Source of the DNA: Sympetrum striolatum
Taxonomy: Eukaryota; Arthropoda; Insecta; Odonata; Libellulidae
Length of the DNA: 64,000 nt
NCBI GenBank assembly: GCA_947579665.1
Contig: OX388350.1
Coordinates: forward strand, 3,782,001 to 3,846,000
Reading direction: 5' to 3'
The notes beneath the pieces are model-generated. The model did no database searches and was not told the origin of the DNA. It worked only from the letters and a program-made list of their open reading frames with translations. Below, piece after piece: positions 24,601 to 33,600 of the stretch (positions are counted from its first letter, which is position 1; each line of letters starts with the position of its first letter). The translations under genes and the position numbers were made by a program.

Positions 24601-27600
24601 AACATTTTTTCTTGGTTCCCTCGGTTAACGTATCGGAAGTGAGAGGTGACATGGCTTTGAAGGGTGGGAGTTGAACGGGGAGGTTTCCAATAGTGCCTGG
24701 AGTATAAGAGAGGAAAGATGAGAGCTGCCATGGGGGAAAACGATATGTGAGAGTAGAGGAGAAGGAATTCTGCTCTCACAAACTGCGTTGAAGAATTTCC
24801 AGCACCAGGGAAAAACTCGTGCCTAACGAACATGACTCTCGTAATTACTTATCCTACTGGAAAGCCATCTATAATTATTAAACTACATCACCTAATCCTA
24901 ACTACGCTCCTAACATATTTGAAACTTCAATGAGGTTGAAGACTAAACCTTGTATATAATAAGTCAGAGCAGAAACTTTCATTTTTACACAAGGGTACAT
25001 TATGCCAAGTGGCATGGTGTGTGGTGCTACCATAGCAACGTTCTCAACGTGTTTCATACTTTTATGGCTGTATGTGCTCGCGATGAAAAACCAAGAGTAC
25101 TTTTTTAAGTGGTTTGAAACATGCTCTTTCAAATAGAAATGATTCAAAAGAGTATCCACAAGATTTTTCTTTTCTAAGAGCGGTCAGAAAATAACCTGTT
25201 TTTGTCGTTTTCACAAATTTCATCCTCAAAGTTGCCAGTGATGTTGGCATCAGGACAGTTTATATGCCAGCGATGAAAAACCAGATATTCTTTTTTATAG
25301 GGTTGAAATCATTCTTTTTCTAATAAAATGATTCAAAAGAAATTCCAGAGGGTCTTATTTTGTAAAAGCGTGGTGAATAGCAGGGTGATTCTATTTTTGG
25401 TTTTTTCACAAAAATTGTCCAATGTTGACTCAATTTTATAAATAATGAAAAGAACTAGGAAGATGAAATTTTATAATCCTAAAGCCTGTATTGATAGGTT
25501 ATTATAAGCAAAGTTTCACGTTGAGTACATATTTACTTCCTGAAATATAAAATAGCCAAAATTTTAATTTTTTTTAATCTGCAATTTTTCGGGCCAGTTT
25601 GGCACTGAATTTTCTGCAAAATGGTCAAAATGTAAAACGCAAAACGTTGTACAAGATAGCCAAATTTTGTTTCCTTCGTAGAATTTTTCCCAGAGATACT
25701 ATGCATCAAAGTTACCAAAATCTCATAGTCATACTGAAGAAGACTGCGGCATGGGGTCAAATAAAGTGCTATATCTCGGCAAGTATTCTATTGGCGAAAG
25801 TAAAACTATACAAATGTATAAATGAACAAATACTGTTATTTAGCAAAAAATAACACACTATCGATTTTAATAAATACTTAAAAATTTGAGTATCAGAAAT
25901 AGAGAAATCATTTTCCCACGAATCTAATTTGTACCTTATGACATGTGGCCGTGCCATATGTATACTTGTTCGCAATCATGTGTGCCATATATCTATACAA
26001 AACATGGGAAGTCATCTGTACCGTACGTGCCCACATTAACCAATCATTAATTGAAAAAGGTAGATTGACAGTTTTCAATTCAATTGGCACAAGTCTCATC
26101 TTAATAATTAATATTGCCTCAGTATCTTAAAATGGTATAAGATGTCTATCAGACCAAAGATTTGTGCCCAAAAGAATTAGATGCACTGAAATTTTCGGTT
26201 CCGAGAATGGTGGCCTCCTTAAGTGCTTCTTTCCTTACGAGCACACCTTCAACTGCAATTCTGCTCCTTAAGTGTTGAACCAGCGTCTTATCACCTCCTC
26301 CAATTCCTCATACTTTGAGTAAGTAACATATTTTCATTTCTTGGAGGTTATTCCGCATTCTGATGAACTGGACAAAATACTTGACCTATTCTCATCATAG
26401 AATTCAGTGTGTATACCAAAAGCTGTAGTTCACGTGCAAGCACAACGAGTGTTCTATGGAACGAATCTATTCTCTCCAAAATCCAAACCTTCTCATCAAT
26501 AGTGAAGGTCTTTTTTCCTTTCTTTATTTTCATTCCTAACCAGAAACTCAGAATATCAAAGGCTCAGAATACCAAAGGCTAAGAAAGCTCAAAGATAACA
26601 AAGCTCGGAATTGACTCGAACAATTGGTACAAAGGCAAAAGACTGATAAAAGGTGAAGCCCAGTGCCACTAGCCGTATCCGATTCTCCACAGTGGGCAAG
26701 ATCCCTTGCTTGGAAAACCCCTTCTTGCACTTGAAAGGGTGGTGTTAAATTTCATAAATGTAAACTTGAGGATTTTAATAAATTGTGAACATAGGAAATC
26801 TGAGGAGATCAAGAAAAAGTGTTGTAAACATGGGAAAACGTTAAAGATGGGAATGTAAATGTGAGGTAATACAGTATATGGAAAGCCATTGTATGAAAGG
26901 AAGCACATTTTGTAATTTCCACAGTAATATTGTTCAAGAAAGTGGTTTTTGCTTCCGTGTAGGCATCTTCTGGGTCGCAGCAAAAATCTGTCTCATTGGT
27001 TGTGGAGCAAAATTTGCTTCCTTTCATGCATGTGACACAGATATTGTGGTTTATTAATACCAAACCTTAGCCATGATCTAAATTCAGAGAAGCTTGTATT
27101 TCCTTTGATGTATCTACAAGCATCTATTATGTATCATTCCTTCTCCGGATTTATTCATATAGATAGATACCCAGATAAGATACTAATTCACAGGCTAAAC
27201 CACAAGCATCATTGACTTGAAATTTTTACCGCGTACAGGCATTAATGTGAAACCTCCAACAAAAATGCGACTTTGAACCTCAGTGTCACGGGTTTGATGC
27301 CAGAAGGTCCCAAAATCCTGATTTTTCCAATTTAAATGTATTGCTTTGATTTTCGGGTATTTCTAAAACATACATCCAGGATAGGTAGAGAATCAAAACT
27401 CAAGGAGGCTACAGATATGGTCATGATCTATCAAAACATAAATGACCTTCATAAAAATATACTGGGTTGATGCTAGGGCGATGCAAAAATCTCCCATTTA
27501 AAAAACGTTGGGGTAGTTTTTCATTATTTTGTTTTCGATGCACTTATCAAAATGATAGGATGTTCTTGCTTAGCTAGAAGATGTATATTAAGACTCGGTT

Positions 27601-30600
27601 TAAGAAAAAAATTTAGGTAAAACCATACTATTCCTGGGTTTGATGCCAGAGCACATTAAAATTTCTCACATAAGGAATATATGTGAAAAGTAGGACGTCC
27701 TTTGAGGCAGTTGTAGCCAATATTTCTGCTTGAATTTTCACACATAGTTAGAGATGGTGATTTTCTGTTGTTATGCATAGATAATATTACCAGGAAGACC
27801 CAGGTTCTTAAAATCGCCACAGTGCATTTTAAATAGGAAATATTTGCCATGATCTAGTATTGAACAAAGGATAATCATTGGGGATGTTTTCAGTTTTGCT
27901 CAAATATGAACGGTTTCCAGGGATCCCTTGAATTTCAGCTCCCAACTTTGCCGGAAAGTGATTTTTTTTTTTTAAATCCCTGCAATATATCTTTATGGAG
28001 AAAATTGTGACATTGTAGCCTTCTGGCATCAAACCCATGACAATGAGGTTCAAAATCGCTTTTTTTCTGGCGGTTCCTTGTTATGACCAGTATGTGGTAA
28101 AAGTTTCAAGTCAGTGATACTTGTAGAACATGGTTAGAATTTTGATCCTCTATGAATGAGTGTATATATAGGTACAAGTGAAATGTTGCTTGCGTACTGC
28201 AAGCTTATTTATAATATTTGTTCACATGCAACTCATTTTCAGTTTCAATGTTATCAGGAAGGACTTAAAAAAAAACTAAAAAATTGCTGCAATTTCTAAT
28301 TTTTGCTAACGTCTGGTGTCGAACCCAGGACCTATTGGAAGATTCAAATAGGCATAATAACTTGTTAAGACCTTATCTTAATTAATACAAAGTTTGAAGT
28401 CCATATAATACCAGGAAGGTCTGAAATAAGACTCCATTATCCCCATCTACAATGCAATGGGTAATGTAAATGGCTTTCTGGGATCGAACCAAGGACGATC
28501 AAGGAAATCTAAATCACGTTTTTGAAATTTATCTATGATCTCTATCTATATGCCAAATTTCAAGTTTCTATATTTTTGGGAAGGGGTTCTAAATAATTCC
28601 TAAAAATCTGATCAGTTACTGATTGTAGAGACGCCTGGTGTCGAACCCAGAACATATTGGAAGCTGCGAATGCACAGTATGACTTGTTAGGACTTGATCT
28701 TATTTAAGTTTAAGTCGAAACCATGCCGGGAAGTACCTTAAATTTGTTTCCGTTACCTCTATAAGAAATGCATTGGGGAATGTAAATGGCCCTCTGGGAT
28801 CCAACCAAGGACCATCAGCAAATTGCTAAAATTAGATTATGAAATATATTCATAATCTCTATCCATGTGCCAAGTTTCAAGTTTCCCTGTCATCGAAAAG
28901 GGATCCAAAAAAAATCTTAAAAATCACAATGTTAACTAAACAGGAGAATATTTGCCCTGACCTAGCGTCGAACCAAGGATAATCATCGATGATGTCTTGA
29001 TGGTTTTTGTAGGATATCAACGACCTCCAGTGATACCTCAAATTTCAACTCTCTACTTTGATGGGAGGTGCCTCAAAATATTCTTCGAAAATCTCCGCAA
29101 TGTATCTTTATGGAGAAAATCGTGACTTTGGGGCCTTATTGAATTGAACCCATGACACTGAGGTACAAAATCACCTTTTTTCTGGAGGTTGCCTGTTATG
29201 GCCACCACGTCATAAAAATTTCAAGTCAGTGGCACTTGTGGAACATGGTTAGAATTTTGATCCCCAGTGAGTGAGTGAGTGAGTGTATATCTAGGTATAT
29301 TCGGAGAAACTTCTATATATAATAGATATCAGGAGAAACATCTATATATAATAGATATATATTTATATTTATAAATTACTTGAAAAACAATTAATGATAT
29401 TGTCATTAGCTCACTTCATATCTTTAGGGCTCCCTAGCCACATCATTGGGCTCATTGCAATTCCAATGAACAAAAGCCAAATGCAAAATGGCATGTTGAA
29501 TGAGAAGCATGACATCTTCATTCCAAAAAGTTGGAGATTCTGTGCCGCTAGAAATTAAAACAATCATAATTTAAGATCAAATTCCAAGAAAACCAAAATA
29601 TCATAAATATCTATATTTTCTGAATAGCAGCATTATTAAACCTTTATAATCTACATAACTAAATAAATATTTTCAACTTCTAGTTTTTTATTTCCAAGTT
29701 TTTTTTTCCTCACCAATCAGAAGATTTGGTACTCCTCCTCCAAACACAGTCAAGTCTAGAATTATGTTAACTATATTTCTTATTCTGGGCCCAAGAGTCA
29801 TTTCTGCCAATGCTGCATAAGGAAACCTAATCAATGATACATAATTTATATTAAAATTATTCCATAATATTTCTGGTATTACTATCATTCACGTCATTTA
29901 TTTATATCAGTAAACTTAATAATAAATCATGATTTATAAAATCTACAGCAGGTCAATACAGAAAAAGAATAAAACAAAAAAAGTCCTCAATAGACAAAAG
30001 TGTCACTATTTTTGGGAGATTCATTCCTGAAAATTATTATTTTTCATCTGAAATGTAATTCATATGAGGAAAGAATAGAAAAACTTTAATGAAAATTATG
30101 CAATTTCAAATGTGAGATTTAATTGTATACACTTTTTAGTAAGCAATAGATTAATTTTCAAATTTAAAACTGAAAAAGACAAAAAAAGCATAAATTTAAC
30201 ATGAGATATTCTCATGTCAAATACAAAGTTGATTGGAAGAATGAGTTTATCTGTCATAAATATTTGCTCTTTTGGGAGTTCAGAATTGGTAACATTAGAA
30301 TCAATACCTTTGGTGTAACATGGTGGAGGGCCAAGAAAGAGATGAAAAACTTTTTTCGACACAGTCATTTACAGGGAAATAGTTAGTTCAGGGGATAGAT
30401 TAACCCTTTCGAACGACTTAGACAGAATTATGAATTGGTGCGATGATTGGCAATTAGAGCTTAATGTAGAAAAGTGTTCGGTAGTTAACTTCTTCGAAAG
30501 TAAATCTATAATAAATGATTATTCTTATAGTCTCCGAGGGGTAAACCTAATGACAGTAGAATCGGTAAAGTATCTTGGAGTAACTCTCACGAATAATCTA

Positions 30601-33600
30601 TCATGGAGTGCCCACATCCGAAATATATGTGGAAAAGCACTTGAGAAACTCGGCTTCGTTAAAAGAATAGTCGGTAGGAGCGAAGAAAAGGTTCGCGAGC
30701 GATGTTACTTAGCGTTAGTTAGGCCTCACCTTGAGTATGCATGTAGTGTATGGGACCCCGCCGAGAAATGTCATATTCGGGATTTAGAAAAAGTACAACG
30801 AAAGGCGATACGATTTGTAAAGAATTGCTACGATAAAACAGCGAGTGTCACTCAGATGTTACAGGACGCGGGATGGGAATCATTAGAAGATAGAAGAAAA
30901 ATTCAAAGGATAAATTTATTAAATAAGTTCAGAGAAATTACGTTTTCAGATGATATAACCGATATAATGCGACCCCCCTGTTATATGGGCCGTGCTGATA
31001 CTGCCCGAAAGATTAGGGAAATAGATGCTAAAACGAATCGTTTCAAAAATTCATTTTTTCCGCGAAGTATACGCGAAAGCAACCGTTTAGGAAAATAGAG
31101 TCAAGGTGCTTGCACCCCCTGCCACACGCCGAAAGGTGGCTTGCAGGGTTCTTACATAGACATAGACAACTTTGTAGTTCCCACACTGTTTGCTTTCGAC
31201 CAGTTTTGCTACTACAGTAGCACCATCAGGACGTATAGTGTATGGTTTAAATAGTAAAGAGAAGAATGGATAAGAGGAGGGAGGTTATGGGAAAACTCTT
31301 TTTCGGATAAGGGATGTGTGTGTGAAGATGTATTTATTTGTAAGGAATCCTTTGTCACCAGGAAAAATACTGCTTATAATTCAACTAAAGTTGAAAAACT
31401 GGGAACAATTTAACAGCATAGAAAGCTATGATGTGTTTCTCCTCCTTTTTAGATGATAACAAGAAAATAGGCCATGGGTAAGTGGAGTTTACTACATGTT
31501 CCTATATGTACTTCGGCACTCACTTAAGATATCAATACACTTCCTTGCCTAATCAATTCTAAGCTATCCTTAACAACTAGAACAACCATCACACCTGCTC
31601 TTCTGCACAATTGTTGGCTGAAGTATCTCTGCCATGACCCAGCATCGTCCCAAAAGAATAGCTGTATACATTTGAAGGGCAAATATGCCAAGAGCAAGAG
31701 GTATCCCCAACCATCCTGTAAAATATTAATGTAAGATATAAAATATACTAAATAGTATAGCTATTTGCATAAATTGGAATTTAAAGTAACAGGGTATTAC
31801 ATTCTTCCTTAAATATATTTACAGATCTTATGGTTAAGAGAAGACTCCCAAGTGATCATTAGAATACATTCAAACTCTCATTTGGCTAGAAAAATATCAG
31901 TTAAGCTTTGCAGTCAAAGGAGGATTCATTCAGGAAGGATTTCATGATGTGACATTTGATGAAACTTAATATTCACTTTTGGAAGAAACATCTAATACCA
32001 TTTCACCAAATTCTGACATAAGAAAAGTCAATTGATATATTAGCAATCCAGGCAATTACTTAACATTCTTACAAGAAAATTTGTAGCAATTTATTCTTGC
32101 TTTAATCTCTAAAGCTTCAAGAAATTCATATTTAGCCAATGAATACAATAACGTAGCATAGGGATTGGCAATTTAGTTATGTGCAAAAATTGTACACACA
32201 CGTGCATGCCTGCACTCACTGGGTATGTATGTATAGCCCAGGTTCAACCATGCTAAGAAGGCACTATATCTGGCCAGGTAGTGAAAGTGGCATTCACCAA
32301 CTGACAGTAGTACAGCAGCCTCGTGAATTAGTCTCCAATAATTTCAATATAGTGATCATGATGACCTCCTGTTATTGAAAATTTTCCTAACAAAGAGGCA
32401 CCACCCATTCAGATATCTTGGACTAAGTGAGCACTATGGAGCATTGTTTTGATGCTTCATTCCAATGCCTCAGTGTGCCACTTCTCACTTTGCTGCTCTT
32501 TTTAACAAAAATCTAGGATTCGTCACCAGTGATCACACTGTTAAAGAATTTGTGGTCATTGGCAATCCCCCTACAAAGATCAACGCATGCATCTCTTTGA
32601 TAGTCTTTCTGTTCACTGGTGAGGTTTTTCGGCACCATTTTGTCACAAACCTTTTACATGTACAAATCTTTGGTCAAACTTTGATGTATGGCAAAATTAT
32701 TTTAGCTTAACCCATCTAACTAATCATCCTTAACAATAAGGATGATTAGTATCATCCTTATTGTTGAGCATCTATCTGATCTCACAAGAGCTCTGAAAAT
32801 TGCGACATATTCTTTGGTTTTTAAAGTTGAAGGTCTCCCTGAGCGAGGTTCATATTCAACGTGCTCTCTGCCTTCTAAAAACAATATGTGCCAGCAAAAA
32901 ACTTTAATGAAACACCTGTGCCATGTTCATCCTGTGAATCACAAAGAATGGATGGGAAAGATTTATCCAAAAAATAAATAAAAAATCCAAGCAAATAGTT
33001 TCACTGAAACTTCAAAAGTTCTGGAAAAGACTGCAAATGTGCAGGCCATATTTCATACATTTCAGTGATGTAAACCTGCTTGCTCACTGCTACCATCAAG
33101 GCCACTGTGTGTATCATTGTTACAAAGCATGCTTCATGCAGGAAGCAACTAAACAACCAGCTAGGCTCCTGCCCTGCTCCGATGTGTTCTTATGTCTTCA
33201 TGAAGATAGGTTGCTATAGATAACAACAAAGTTATTTCCTCTGATGGTTTAGATGATATCAACTGGAACATGCTGCGAGGTACTAAATTCATTACAAAGT
33301 CAACATAAGAATTGTATTTAATTAATTTTAATCACTAGCAAGATATATTCATCACTGTAAGAAGATATTGCTTACATTGATTATAATCTTGAATTTCTTT
33401 CATGCAATAGGGCTCTGCCCATAAATAAGTTTTAATCATTATTATTCATTATTAGAATGCAGAGTAAAACTTAGCAATTTAATGCCAATCTATCACATAA
33501 CTAATATATAAATATTTTTAATAAAATCTGTCTTTTGACAGGTTTCAACTGGCTACCCTCCATCGTAGATGGTCCTGAGCATCTTATTTCTCGCTCTTCT

